Of a DNA stretch of 64,000 bases, positions 1 to 20,289 are shown one piece after another (within the stretch, counting starts at the first letter, position 1; each line of letters starts with the position of its first letter). The stretch comes from Engraulis encrasicolus. Its lineage: Eukaryota > Chordata > Actinopteri > Clupeiformes > Engraulidae. The notes beneath the pieces were generated by a model, which had not been told where the DNA came from, did not search any database, and worked only from the letters and a program-made list of their open reading frames with translations. The stretch lies in the NCBI RefSeq assembly GCF_034702125.1, contig NC_085859.1:5911444-5975443 (forward strand). The letters are read 5' to 3'. The translations under genes were made by a program, and so were the position numbers.

Positions 1-885
1 TGTTTAATCTTAATATGTGGTTTCATTTAGAAAAAACTTTTTTTCCTCCTATAAGAGCAGTCACACCATAGGACACCATAAAATGAACCTAAGCCTTGCG
101 TGACAGAAAGATTGCAATATGAAGACATATTAAGAGGTTAAGAGTCACTTTAAACTTCCACAGCACTCTCCAATAACTGAGGTACTGACTGGTTAGGAGC
201 CAGTCTTTAAGACCCTTGTAGTTGGCCTTGCAGCTGCCCATTCACAAGCATTGACATACATGTCACCCCACAGGACGCAATTTGTGTTACGAAATTGAAC
301 TTGTAGTTAATATTTCTGTCTTGAGTTTTTTTCACATTCACATATCTTAATATAAAGTTAATATTTATGCAATCATGCCAAATGCTTCATACATTATTCA
401 AAATTTTGTTGGTTAATTTATATATATATTATATTCCAGGTTTCATTAATGTTACAGTCACACCGCAGGATATTTGACATATAAACCTTTACATAAATCT
501 TAACAAAAATGTTTCTTCTCATCTAAGACTAATATGAAACATAATGTATCACATCTTCTTTCATTGACATTTGTTTTTAAAGGAAAAATAACAGTGTTGT
601 AGGTTTTTAACCAATGTTACGAAAAAACAAGGCGTCACGTCTCCCACCCAAGTACCACCGCCATAAAATTAAAAGTATTCATTATGACTGGGAAATGGCA
701 CTTTTCATTCATGACAAGGGGGATCTTTTTTCCATTGTACTCTCATACTAATAAATATTAGTTCATTATTTAGTGAATGTTCATAAAACTATCAATATTG
801 GCAGCAGCATAGGTTCAGAGCAGCATAGTTGCAATACCTAATCTGGCCACAATCCTACACAGTGCACACAAGACAGACTGGCAGA
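1..885. repeat. 880-bp direct repeat, copy 1 (finTRIM A intron 1)
   Basis: This stretch is nearly identical to 15,974-16,852 with only scattered substitutions and a small indel near the right end. In locus B the matching copy lies in intron 1, 533 bp downstream of exon 2. By analogy this copy is intron 1 of finTRIM A, and A's second exon should lie about 0.5 kb left of the window. The right part (about 600-850) also resembles, in reverse, the interspersed repeats at 19.27-19.63 kb and 31.85-32.21 kb. No coding exon is visible. Confidence 0.8.
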
Positions 886-1055
886 GAGTCTGGACAACTA
901 TGGGGTCGAACGTTCGAGCTATCCCGCTATTTTGATTGGTTCTGGGCTGGTCACATGTTTTACGGACGCCATTTTCGTTCCCCACGCTCCCATTAATGAG
1001 CATTATCAGATATAAAAAAACAACGCTTCACTATAATATTATAACATTATTATTA

Positions 1056-1232
1056 TGACAAACTGTTGTGCATATGGCTGTAGTGCAGGGCCGGGTCAGG
1101 AGAAACAAACAGCATCGTTTAACTCGTGACATAAACGGAGGATTTGGGACATGCATGGATATAAACTCCCCTTTATGGATTAAAGGTCAGAATTAATAAC
1201 CGGAAAGCAGCAGATTTCTCCGTGTTGTGTGA
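1056..1232 (+). pseudogene. degraded THAP zinc-finger exon
   Basis: The reading frame opens with MTNCCAYGCSAGPGQEK, matching the start of THAP domains (M-x-x-C-C-A-Y-G-C). It runs into a stop after about 24 codons. A shifted frame further on gives RINNRKAADFSVLCE and then a GTAAAAG donor, consistent with the THAP domain being cut by an intron just before its C-x2-H pair. At least one frameshift and further stops separate the parts. It sits inside the transposon at 886-3,499, so it is transposon cargo, not a host gene. Confidence 0.5.
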
Positions 1233-1629
1233 GGTAAAAGTCATTTTTTCCCTTTGACTATTGTTAACAATTACTTATGAAAGAAAAAGTCATGATGCTG
1301 GCATGGGGTTATGTTTCTGTCATAACTTGAAATTAACTTGTCAAATCTTAATTGCCACCTGTAAGTATGCCATAGTACTGTGAAAACATAACTTTGCCCA
1401 CCAAGGTATTATTTCTGTCGCGCTAATAAGGTCCTTTCCCCCTGCGATTTAAAGTCACGTACTATATCCAGACTGCTACGAGCATCCAGACTCATCCAGT
1501 GACCTGCAATCCTGATAATGCACTGCTGAGCACATCGTTATTTTTAAACTACTAAATCTCGACACAACGTGAAACTTTTGCGCAGCAGGGTCCCTGTACA
1601 TGAACTTGACCATCGTTGTGAATATTATT

Positions 1630-1795
1630 TAAGCAATATGACCCGAGTGGGAGGGATGATGTTGACGGATATCATCCCTGGTGTGGTTCGGCCATAGGCA
1701 CGAAGCCGAAGGCTGAGTGCCGTCGGCAATCACACCAGGGATGATATACGTTAAACATCATCCCGACCACGAGGGTCATATTGCTTTTATACAAT
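1630..1795. repeat. long imperfect hairpin
   Basis: The left arm (AGCAATATGACCC, then GGGATGATGTT, then GATATCATCCCTGGTGTG) recurs in inverted order on the right up to GGGTCATATTGCT. This makes an imperfect stem of roughly 60 bp per arm around a short GC-rich centre. It may be a small MITE nested in the THAP-type transposon. No coding potential. Confidence 0.6.
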
Positions 1796-2878
1796 AGTTC
1801 AATTGCCAACAAAATACCAGAATAAATGTTCGAATTCATGTTTATTAGTTACCTTCATCATACTTTGTTTACCTGCTCCGCTAAGCAAAGTAGTTCCGAA
1901 TTGATTATGGTTGCTATGCAATGACGAGCTGACAGCGCCAGCGCGTAAAGTTCCATGAAACGCTGTGAAGTGCATTTCTGTGTGGACTGCGAATGGGCTT
2001 CGCTTAGCCTACTAAAATGATGCATGATAAATGAAAACACTGTGCAACTTCAACATTTTAGTAGATGCCTACTTTTATAAGCCTTTTGGCCGACATTGAT
2101 TTTCACGTTTTTGTGGACCACAAAACTTGCTGATAGCTGCGTAAAGACACACCTCGTCTTTCCCTCTCCAGTGCCGCATGAGATCCGAGCGCTGTTCTCA
2201 CACGCACAACCACACAAATCAATCCCTTGTAGGCCTATGATATCCCGATGTCTGCTTTAGGCTACTGCAGGCTACAACTTTGCTGCTGAAACACTTTCAT
2301 AGGCAAACGTCTGGTGTGGGTGCGAACCCGAGATGGGTTCGCGTTTTCCCTCCCAATAAACTAAAAGGCAACTCATTCCAGTTCCAAGCGGCCATCATTT
2401 TAAATTGCATGGCACACGGTATCTTGCTTCCAGATGCCCACTTTGTAGGCTACTATTAATTGATTTGCACGTGGTGGATGGCAAGCTTTGCTGATAGCCT
2501 AGGCTGTATTTTTAAGCCATCTCTTCCTCGTCATTCCCTCTCCCGCAGCGCAAATGAGATCCGATTATAGCGGTTCTCATACACTGCAGGAGACTGACAT
2601 AGCCTTTCTGTAGCTGTGTCGAAAAAGTGTCAAAAAAGTCCCGCATATCTCCCGTTTGAAACTATCTTCCGTGTATGAACAGATATAACGTAGGCTACAT
2701 GTGTTAGATTGCCTTCAAAAGACTACGAAATAGAGGTCGCAGAGGTGTGCCAACTTCCCAGACAACTGCACTAGAATCAGATCACTTCTTTCCTCTCTGC
2801 CAGAATCCAAATACCAACGGGGATAGGCTACGCGTCTCTGTCATGCGGGCGTGCGTGCGCCCAACTTAGTCCAGCATT

Positions 2879-3002
2879 GAACAATGGAATAGAATGATGG
2901 TGAGTTCAAAATACGCGGCCCTGGTTACATTCACTTTCTCCGCAGTAGACTATGAGATAGAATGATGGCGAGTTCAAAATGCGCGGCCCTGGTTACATTC
3001 TA
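2879..3002 (+). repeat. tandem duplication, about 65-bp unit, two copies
   Basis: The segment containing GAGTTCAAAATACGCGGCCC and CTGGTTACATTC appears twice in tandem with two or three substitutions. It is inside the transposon at 886-3,499. No gene. Confidence 0.7.
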
Positions 3003-3745
3003 TCCACGGCGGAGTGATTATTAGGTGTGATGAGTCTCCGGGGATGATGTCCACCTAGACATCATCCTCCTTACCGACGCGTAGAATGCCAGTAGAACGC
3101 GTCTCGTCCAATCAGACATCGCAAAATAAATTGACCGGATCTAACTACTGTATAATTATGTACATTACTATATCGACTTTGACGTTGGCTGTACCTAGGC
3201 AACAACAACTCGGCAACGCTAGAATGCACTGCTGAGCACATCAAAACTATGCCGACAAAACCCTCTTTTAAGCAAACCCCTTCTATACGAACGAACTTGT
3301 TAACGTTTGTTTTCATATGTTGGGATCTTGATAATACTACAACCCAAGTTTGATGGTCTATGAAGCCTTATTTGTATTTTAGATCCAGCGATTTTGACGG
3401 TATGCTGCCCATAGGGTTACACTGTAGAATCCTCGCCGTGGGGAACGAAAATGGCGCCATGATTCGAGTTGGCCAGACTCTCTCTATACACGGCTCTGAG
3501 ACTGGCAGAACCTGTTTGACAGATAGGAGGGAGGCTCCACTGAAGTTGGCCTGTCAATGTTTTACAGAATGTCAGACATTGAAGCCTTGAGAATAAATTA
3601 TCTCTTGTGTGCCCTCTAAGTCCAATGTAGAAATAACACATTTTGTTCACAAGAGACATAAATTAGGCCTACATACTGCATGAAGCCGTGCATATAGGCT
3701 AATTAATACACAAGTACATTATCCTCCTATTACCTATATTACCTA

Positions 3746-4067
3746 TATTAAGGGCAGTCATGGGTGAGCGGTTAGGGCGTCAGACTTGCATCCCAGAGGT
3801 TGCCGGTTCGACTCCCGACCCGCCAGGTTGGTGGGGGGAGAAATCAACCAGTGCTCTCCCCCATCCTCCTCCATGACTGAGGTACCCTGAGCATGGTACC
3901 GTCCCACCGCACTGCTCCCCATGGGGCGCCACTGAGGGCTGCCCCCTTGCACGGGTGAGGCATAAATGCAATTTCGTTGTGTGCAGTGTTCACTTGTGTG
4001 CTGTGGAGTGCTGTGTCACAATGACAATGGGAGTTGGAGTTTCCCAATGGGCTTTCACTTCACTTTC
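3746..4067 (+). mobile_element. tRNA-derived SINE at the finTRIM A splice donor
   Basis: A 320-bp element has a tRNA-like head with a B-box-like GGTTCGACTCC at 3,804-3,814, a GC-rich body and a short tail. It is absent from the matching place in locus B. The flanks share ATTACCT, the likely target-site duplication. The right-hand copy of that duplication contains the splice donor of finTRIM A exon 1 (minus strand), so the SINE begins six bases into the intron. It resembles SINEs I associate with clupeiform fish; that assignment is weak. Confidence 0.75.
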
Positions 4068-4072
4068 ATTAC

Positions 4073-4657
4073 CTTCTTCTGACTCCATTCTGCCGTAGCC
4101 GTGATCGTATCATGACCTTTATGGACGTCTACCATACACAGAAGACAGACGCAACTCTGGTCGGTGCGACAAAATATTTCAAAAACCTTCTTATGACGGG
4201 GACAGATCCTCTCCTGTAGCTGGCCTGTGGCATCAACCATGGTGTGATTTCTACCTATAAGTTCATTGTGAGCTTTTAAATGATTGTCACAGTACGACAT
4301 CACACACTCCAGACAGGACTTGACAGCTTTTAGTTTTCGGCTGGTGCAAACGTCGCAGGCCACATCTCCAGGTCCAGCAGCACATTCAACAGGAGTTGCA
4401 GTTTGTATTCTGCTCTTCCTCATCTGATCCACGAGCTCAGCAATGATGACATTTTTGTTTAAATCGGGTCTTTGGTTGAGCGTCTTTCTGCATTGTGGAC
4501 AGCTGTAAATGCCCTTCACGTCTTCCTCATTCCAGCAGTCCTCAATACAGCCCAAACAGTAATTGTGTCCGCAAGGTAGAGTCACTGGATCTTTCAGAAG
4601 ATCCAAACAAATAGGACACATGAAAATGTCCTGGTTACTTGCCAAAGCTTCAGCCAT
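4073..4657 (-). CDS. finTRIM A, exon 1 (RING and B-boxes), partial gene
   Basis: This open exon encodes 195 residues from the ATG at 4,657 (MAEALASNQD). An upstream ATG in the same frame adds ten residues that are not conserved with locus B. Residues 14-56 form a C3HC4 RING (CPICLDLL, CGHNYCLGC, CPQC), predicted to bind an E2 and transfer ubiquitin. A B-box-1-like cysteine cluster (about 101-130) and a B-box 2 (CPRHKKVFEIFC, about 152-182) follow. The exon ends after AAG AAG at a GTAATG donor, the same phase-0 boundary as B and D. The donor lacks the usual G at +5 and a SINE starts six bases in. Later exons are expected left of base 1, so gene integrity cannot be judged. The frame has no break. 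Protein is about 85% identical by eye to exon 1 of B. Confidence 0.85.
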
Positions 4658-4909
4658 TTCTCCCAAGTAAACGGCGACAAATGGCACCGACAGCAGCTCC
4701 TCAGATAGGCCTACAACTTGTTTTCAGTTTGTATTTACCCGTGGTGCTCCAAACTTCTTGGATGGGAGTGGCGTATCCATGGAGTGTTGCTGCTATCTAG
4801 TGGCCATTTTTAGTAATTACAAGTTAGGAAATTACAACGCGCATTACATTACTGTATGTATAGGGCCTACTTATAAGTTCTCCAGGACGGTGGAGGATAC
4901 CGCAACACT

Positions 4910-4913
<4 letters not shown>

Positions 4914-4984
<71 letters not shown>

Positions 4985-4998
4985 AAGAGAGAGAGAAT
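4914..4998. repeat. (GA)n microsatellite
   Basis: About 85 bp of GA dinucleotides with two interruptions, upstream of finTRIM A. The translated ORFs over it are artefacts of the repeat. Confidence 0.95.
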
Positions 4999-5129
4999 TC
5001 CAGATGCTGCTGAGACAACAGTAAGAAATATGAGAAAAATCCACAAATGTATACATATTGCGTGTCTTATGCAAATAAATAGCCTAAGCCAGCGGATGTA
5101 GATTACATTTTGTAGATGATCTGGAAACA

Positions 5130-5400
5130 TTAGGTTAGGTTAGGTTAGGTTAGGTTACTTTATTAGTCTCCACCAGGGAGAAACCTATCCCGACCACATG
5201 CAGAATGCCCCTTCACTGGCCATGTTTAAGCAACACCTTAAGACACATCTCTTCCTGGAGACTTATGGTCGCTAGTTCCACAAGCATTTTCACTTACATG
5301 CATTCACACACGCTCACGCACTGACGTGCACACACACTCACACTTTCCTACACAATACTCTGTGAAGCGACCTTGGGTGTTTTAAAAGACTCTATATAAA
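5130..5400 (+). mobile_element. LINE 3'-end fragment with (TTAGG)n
   Basis: Five TTAGG units (5,132-5,156) are followed by a short segment that reads FKQHLKTHLFLETYG in the plus frame. That is the kind of C-terminal tail seen in L2/Rex-type ORF2 proteins, and an AAAAGACTCTATATAAA-type 3' end follows. The TTAGG run is therefore best read as a retroelement-associated simple repeat rather than a telomeric remnant. Confidence 0.5.
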
Positions 5401-5576
5401 AAGAAGACAATCCGCACACTTCAGGTCTATTTTTGTTCAAAGAAGCTTTACTTGACTTGCAAGCTTTCGGTCCTTAGACCTTCATCAGGCAGAGTAAGGA
5501 CCGAAAGCTTGCAAGTCAAGTAAAGCTTCTTTGCACAAAAATAGACCTGAAGTGTGCGGATTGTCTTCTTTTTATA
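5395..5576. repeat. 82-bp-arm palindrome with Penelope-like terminus
   Basis: Near-perfect inverted arms at 5,395-5,476 and 5,495-5,576 surround an 18-nt loop. The core reads GCAAGCTTTCGGTCCTTA, then GACCTTCATCAGGC, resembling the conserved Penelope-like terminal motif (a TTCGG-type run followed by TTCATCAG). It is probably a head-to-head remnant of Penelope ends. Confidence 0.65.
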
Positions 5577-5654
5577 CAGAAATTTATACTGAATCCTGCA
5601 CCTTCTAAACAGATGAGCGGTGGCCTATCACAACAAAAGGCACTATAAAAAAAT

Positions 5655-5685
5655 AAAACTATTATTATCATTATTATTATTGCGA

Positions 5686-5716
<31 letters not shown>

Positions 5717-5732
5717 TATTATTATTATTATA
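5655..5732. repeat. (ATT)n microsatellite
   Basis: About 75 bp of ATT/TTA trinucleotides with a few interruptions. Confidence 0.9.
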
Positions 5733-5810
5733 ACAGACAAACAAAAGACGCGCAACCGGAGCCCTTCTCCATGTCGCCAGCAGAGCAGCACCACCTTACT
5801 TTGTATGGAA

Positions 5811-6117
5811 GGGTGCGTTCCAATATGTGACTTTGCATTCTCCACTTGTGCTTGTGGCCTCGCCCCGCCTCCTGGCCCCTCCTCCGTGGAGAAAAGAATA
5901 AAGTTTCCCAGCTGTCAGCCTAGCCAAAACAACTTCTGGGGCACTGTTTTTCATTCACCATCCCAATTGAAAATGAGAAAAATGACATGAGAAATGTGAT
6001 TTTGCGAGATATTGAAATATAATGCTATTGTCAGTGATGTCATCATGACATATTACTTCCTGGTACGAGGCCACAAGCACAAGTGGAGGACGCAAGGTCG
6101 CATATTGGAACGCACAC
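5811..6117. mobile_element. MITE family M, copy 1
   Basis: About 300 bp with long inverted ends beginning GGGTGCGTTCCAATATG and ending with its complement. Related copies lie at 12,523-12,822, 13,643-13,937 and 16,856-17,152. Internal AT-rich and GC-rich parts are shared, and there is no open frame. Confidence 0.75.
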
Positions 6118-6140
6118 AATGAGAGAGAGAGCACAGCAGC

Positions 6141-6430
6141 ACCTTTGACCTCCTCAGTCTTGTTTATGTAACCATCTCCTTCATCTTCACCACTGTCTGC
6201 CTCCTCATCTGTGTGTGTGATGTGTGTAATTCTAAACCTGTGCAGCAGGGGGCCAGAGGGAGAGGGCTGCATCCCAGCTGTAACATCACCCTTTTTGTCA
6301 CCTTTGACCTCCTCAGTCTTGTTTATGTAACCATCTCCTTCATCTTCACCACTGTCTGCCTCCTCATCTGTGTGTGATGTGTGTAATTCTAAACCTGTGC
6401 AGCAGGGGGCCAGAGGGAGAGGGCTGCTAC
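6141..6430. repeat. two-copy tandem repeat, about 160-bp unit
   Basis: The block starting ACCTTTGACCTCCTCAGTC occurs at 6,141 and again at 6,300, almost identical over about 130 bp. No supported gene; 6,430-6,595 holds nothing recognisable. Confidence 0.75.
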
Positions 6431-6597
6431 TGCTAAGCGTCTGTCTGGTCACTATAGTTTTCCTGTACGGGCCCCTGGTTGTGTACGCGGCAACGCACCA
6501 ATCAGGGGAGGACTTGTTGGAGTGGAGGCAGCACAGGGGAGTGGTCTTGTCGCCATGGGCAACCATGGCTCTGGCCGTGTCCAGCCTATGACTCATA

Positions 6598-7800
6598 GCA
6601 GACCCCCTGCTGTGGTACCTGCAGACCCCCTGCTGTGATACCTGCAGACCCCCTGCTGTGGTGATAATGCAGACCCCCTGCTGTGGTGATAATGCAGACC
6701 CCCTGCTGTGGTGATAATGCAGACCCCCTGCTGTGGTACCTGCAGACCCCCTGCTGTGATGATAATGCAGACCTCCTGCTGTGATACCTGCAGACCCCCT
6801 GCTGTGGTACCTGCAGACCCCCTGCTGTGGTGATAATGCAGACCCCCTGCTGTGGTGATACCTGCAGACCCCCTGCTGTGGTGATAATGCAGACCCCCTG
6901 CTGTGGTGATAATGCAGACCCCCTGCTGTGGTGATAATGCAGACCCCCTGCTGTGGTACCTGCAGACTTCCTGCTGTGATGATAATGCAGACCTCCTGCT
7001 GTGATACCTGCAGACCCCCTGCTGTGGTACCTGCAGACCCCCTGCTGTGGTGATAATGCAGACCCCCTGCTGTGGTGATAATGCAGACCCCCTGCTGTGG
7101 TGATAATGCAGACCCCCTGCTGTGGTACCTGCAGACCCCCTGCTGTGGTGATAATGCAGACCCCCTGCTGTGGTGATAATGCAGACCCCCTGCTGTGGTG
7201 ATAATGCAGACCCCCTGCTGTGGTGATAATGCAGACCCCCTGCTGTGATACCTGCAGACCCCCTGCTGTGGTACCTGCAGACCCCCTGCTGTGGTACCTG
7301 CAGACCTCCTGCTGTGGTGATAATGCAGACCCCCTGCTGTGGTGATAATGCAGACCCCCTGCTGTGGTGATAATGCAGACCCCCTGCTGTGGTGATAATG
7401 CAGACCCCCTGCTGTGGTGATAATGCAGACCCCCTGCTGTGATGATAATGCAGACCTCCTGCTGTGATGATAATGCAGACCTCCTGCTGTGATACCTGCA
7501 GACCCCCTGCTGTGGTACCTGCAGACCCCCTGCTGTGGTGATAATGCAGACCCCCTGCTGTGATACCTGCAGACCCCCTGCTGTGATACCTGCAGACCCC
7601 CTGCTGTGGTACCTGCAGACCCCCTGCTGTGGTGATAATGCAGACCCCCTGCTGTGGTGATAATGCAGACCCCCTGCTGTGATACCTGCAGACCTCCTGC
7701 TGTGGTGATAATGCAGACCCCCTGCTGTGATACCTGCAGACCCCCTGCTGTGGTACCTGCAGACCCCCTGCTGTGGTGATAATGCAGACCCCCTGCTGTG
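6598..7800. repeat. 1.2-kb minisatellite, 23- and 25-bp units
   Basis: About 50 tandem units begin CAGACCCCCTGCTGTG and end either GTGATAATG (25 bp) or GTACCTG/ATACCTG (23 bp). The two unit types alternate in blocks, giving a higher-order pattern. Two long minus-strand frames (408 and 465 codons) run through it, but they are repeat artefacts: no start context, no unique sequence, and overlapping frames of the same array. It lies just 3' of finTRIM B. Confidence 0.95.
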
Positions 7801-7898
7801 TGGACTGGCCACAGGGAGATACTATATAGTAATTGTAATTATACATGGTCCCTATAATGAACTGAATTGTTGTGAATTGTTCCCTCAACCTCAACCCG

Positions 7899-7900
<2 letters not shown>

Positions 7901-7994
<94 letters not shown>
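7901..7994. repeat. (CA)n microsatellite
   Basis: Over 90 bp of pure CA. A (CT)n run lies at 8,269-8,343 and a (GT)n run at 8,424-8,520, all in the 3' flank of finTRIM B. No gene in 7,995-8,570. Confidence 0.95.
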
Positions 7995-7995
<1 letters not shown>

Positions 7996-8270
7996 ACTGG
8001 TGCCTACTACAGCCTGCAATGCCAGAGCAGTTAGTTTCAATAAATTACTGAACACGATTCCAAATCATGATTGAAAAGAGCCAAGTGACTGGCTTTGTTT
8101 TATTGATCAATTGACATGTAAATACTTGAATGTACATACATTAGATTAAGTTTAACATTCATACAGTATATACACAAATATGAAGCTTACACAGACACAG
8201 AAAAGCAAATTATAATGCAAACACAATGTTTATAATGCAAAACCCTCTGTTTTCAGTAACATGAATTCTC

Positions 8271-8348
<78 letters not shown>

Positions 8349-8420
8349 GTTTACTCTGCACCTTTTCACCCAGCTCTGACAGCAGGACACCTCACCATCT
8401 TAGTGGCAAATAAAAAAGTG

Positions 8421-8489
<69 letters not shown>

Positions 8490-8573
8490 TGTGTGTGCGT
8501 GTGTGTGCGCGTGTGTGTGAGAGAAATAGAGGCCCCACATGAGCAGCATTTACCCATTGACCCTGTAGGGGAC

Positions 8574-17956
<9,383 letters not shown>

Positions 17957-18509
17957 TTTGTTAAATATTCGGCAATAAGTAGGTGAAAACAACAGCTCCT
18001 CAGGTGCAACACAGTAAGTTTCGATTTACCCGTGGTGCTGCAAACTTCCTGGATGGGGAGTGGCGTGTTGTTTTCATGGAGTACTGCTGCCCTCTAGTGT
18101 CCATGAGTAATAACAGCAAGCAGCAGCAGCAGCAGCAGTTTTGATGCTGTTCTTCCAAAACTTCTCCATCAAGGTTTTTGTGGAGGACAAACGATAAAGT
18201 GTTGCTGTTGTGAACTTAAATTGAGGGCTTCCCCCTTCAACATGACAAATGCAAATTAGATAATGATCTTTGAATTGCACTTTTAGGAGACATGGGCTCC
18301 TCTATGATGGTGAATGATGCAAAACATATGTGCAGTGTGCACTTGCACTGCAAAACTATTCATGATAGTTAAGGGTCTCCTCCTGTCTCTCCTCCTCTTG
18401 TCCACACGCCTGGGGCGGCACCTCCTAACAGCCTTCGAAGAAGGAGAACGACTGCGGCCATGTTGCTGATGAATGATAATACGCATTTTTATGTAGCTGG
18501 CCAAAGATG

Positions 18510-18816
18510 CTGTCAGACTTCTTATATTCCCTTTGTGTCTGCTAAGAGGACTGTTGTGTCAGATGACTTCTTAGTATATTGCCTTTGTGTCTGCTAAGAG
18601 TATGTCAGATGACTTCTTAGTATATTCCCTTTGTGTCTGCTAAGAGTGTGTCAGATGACTTTTATATTCCCTTTGTCTGCTAAGAGTGTGTCAGATGACT
18701 TCTTATATGCTAAGAGTATGTCAGATGATTTCTTAGTATATTGCCTTTGTGTCTGCTGTCAGATGACTTCTTAGTATATTCCCTTTGTGTCTGCTAAGAC
18801 AGATGACTTCTTAGTA
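18510..18816. repeat. degenerate 46-bp minisatellite
   Basis: Six or seven irregular units contain GTCAGATGACTTCTTAGTAT and CCCTTTGTGTCTGCTAAGAG, some truncated. It lies upstream of finTRIM B. Nothing recognisable in 18,075-18,509 except upstream sequence shared in part with locus A. Confidence 0.85.
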
Positions 18817-18834
18817 CAGGTCCTTCTCAAATAA

Positions 18835-19110
18835 TTAGCATATTGTGTTAAAGTTCATTTTCCCCCCCATAATGTAATGATAAACGATAAACTTTCATAT
18901 ATATTACATTCATTGCACACCAACTGAAATATTTCAGGTCTTGTTTTGTTTTAATATTGATTAAAATTTAAAAATTCCTATATCAAAATATTAGCATATC
19001 ATGAAAAGGTTTTCTAAACAAGCTATTAACCTAATCATCTGAATTAACGTATTAACTCTAAACACTGGTAAAAGCTTCCTGAGGCTTTAAAAAGTCACCA
19101 GATCAAAGAC
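18835..19110 (+). mobile_element. Tc1/mariner left-end fragment
   Basis: Begins ACAGGTCCTTCTCAAATAAT followed by TTAGCATATTGTG, a familiar Tc1-type terminal repeat in fish. No right end or transposase was found. A poly-C run follows at 19,112-19,130. Confidence 0.5.
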
Positions 19111-19269
19111 AACCCCCCCCCCCCCCCCCACCCCAACCTCCAGACTTGCCAGAGGTCGGGTTTTACGGGAGGGGTCAACCGGGATATGAAATGTCACTTT
19201 CATTCTATTTTAATACTGCTTCATGTGTTCTAATTTAAAAATATGTGCTGTCAGATAATTCGTACTTAA

Positions 19270-19632
19270 TGGCTAAATAGATCAAACAATTGTTTGTAGT
19301 ACGGTGGCCAAAGTGGGTATTGCAAATATGCTGCTCATTGAAACTGTGCTGCCTATTGTCCAATTTGATCTTTATATAAATATTAACAAAGTAATACACT
19401 ATCTACTAGTACGACCACGGTAGGCCTACAGTAGGTTTTGTAGCGAGAAATTGAAAATGATAGGCATGCAGAAGATCCAACTTTTTATGTGAAAAAGTGC
19501 ACTTTTCAGAATAATAATGAATATTTATAATTTGATGGTTGTGGTGAGTATTCATGAAAAATGTAACATTTGTGAATGGGTAGCATGAATTCTGGAAAGA
19601 AACCCCTAAAAAAGTACACAGTGCACCTTTAA
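19270..19632. repeat. interspersed repeat family R, copy
   Basis: About 360 bp matching 31,848-32,208 (shared GCTGCTCATTGAAACT and GAATGGGTAGCATGAATTCT). A related reversed segment occurs in the 880-bp repeats (about 600-850 and 16,580-16,810). The ends resemble AAGGTACACTGTGC, suggesting a MITE. No gene. Confidence 0.6.
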
Positions 19633-19692
19633 CCTGAGTATGAAATGTCTCTTTAACTGGATGCAGCTGTAATCAGACTTCTTTGGTGTCAA

Positions 19693-19777
19693 AGTGTCCT
19701 CTTAACACTGGCAGAGGACAGGTAAAGGGGTTGATCATGGGGGGGAGGGGGAGTTTTCTGTGGGTGAGTGTCATTTT
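19693..19777 (-). repeat. 85-bp exact shard of LINE ORF2
   Basis: Identical over 85 bp to 29,447-29,531 inside the intact LINE ORF2, including a G7-A-G5 run, with unrelated sequence on both sides. The rest of 19,778-20,280 holds no recognisable gene. Confidence 0.85.
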
Positions 19778-20289
19778 TGGATTTTCACATATTTGCAGTA
19801 TTTCCAAGCATTATTCATGAATGTGCATAGGCCTATCATTTTTGTCTATGTGTTTGCATTGTTCCGTTTAACAGTATAACCAAATTAGGCATATAATGCA
19901 AGTCTATTGTACAAAATAAAACATCATCAAATGTACTTATAAACCACTTAATTCACCGGAGTGTTAAACAGCGATTTAATTCCGTCCAGTGATCACTTGT
20001 GGCTTGATGCTAAAGTTACCAGTTACTTCCAGTGATTATGCTAAGCTATGCTAATAATTCTGATCCAATACATCCTGTAGGGCCTACTGAAAACACTGAG
20101 AAGAAAATGATGCACATTCATGAAGAATGCTGGGAACTACTGCAAATATGTGAACATCAAAAAAGGGGTGTCCGTTCCTGATACTGCTGCAACACGTGCA
20201 TTTCCCCACTGTGGGATAATAAACATACGTACTGACTTACTACCAGACTGATATTAACATGTATTTATTTTATCTGTATATACAACAAC

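Larger units (their letters stand above)
886..3499 (+). mobile_element. THAP-exon DNA transposon inserted in finTRIM A intron 1
   Basis: A 2.6-kb insertion breaks the homology between loci A and B. It is flanked by the direct repeat GACTGGCAGA (876-885 and 3,500-3,509). The ends carry imperfect inverted repeats: AGAGTCTGGACAACT near the left end matches the reverse complement of the right end about 20 bp inside, and a second inverted match (CATTTTCGTTCCCCACG) follows further in. A degraded THAP zinc-finger exon lies near the left end and no transposase frame was found, so the copy is probably non-autonomous. A P-like or ISL2EU/Harbinger-type origin is possible; the superfamily is not settled by the sequence. 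Confidence 0.6.

Noticed and set aside
3752..3830. Functional tRNA gene
   Set aside because: Has a B box but no proper cloverleaf, and continues into a SINE body.
5132..5156. (TTAGG)5 as telomeric repeat
   Set aside because: Too short, wrong for vertebrates (TTAGGG) and next to a LINE 3' end.
6586..7990. Minus-strand ORFs of 408 and 465 codons
   Set aside because: They are translations of one minisatellite in two frames plus a CA repeat; no unique protein sequence.
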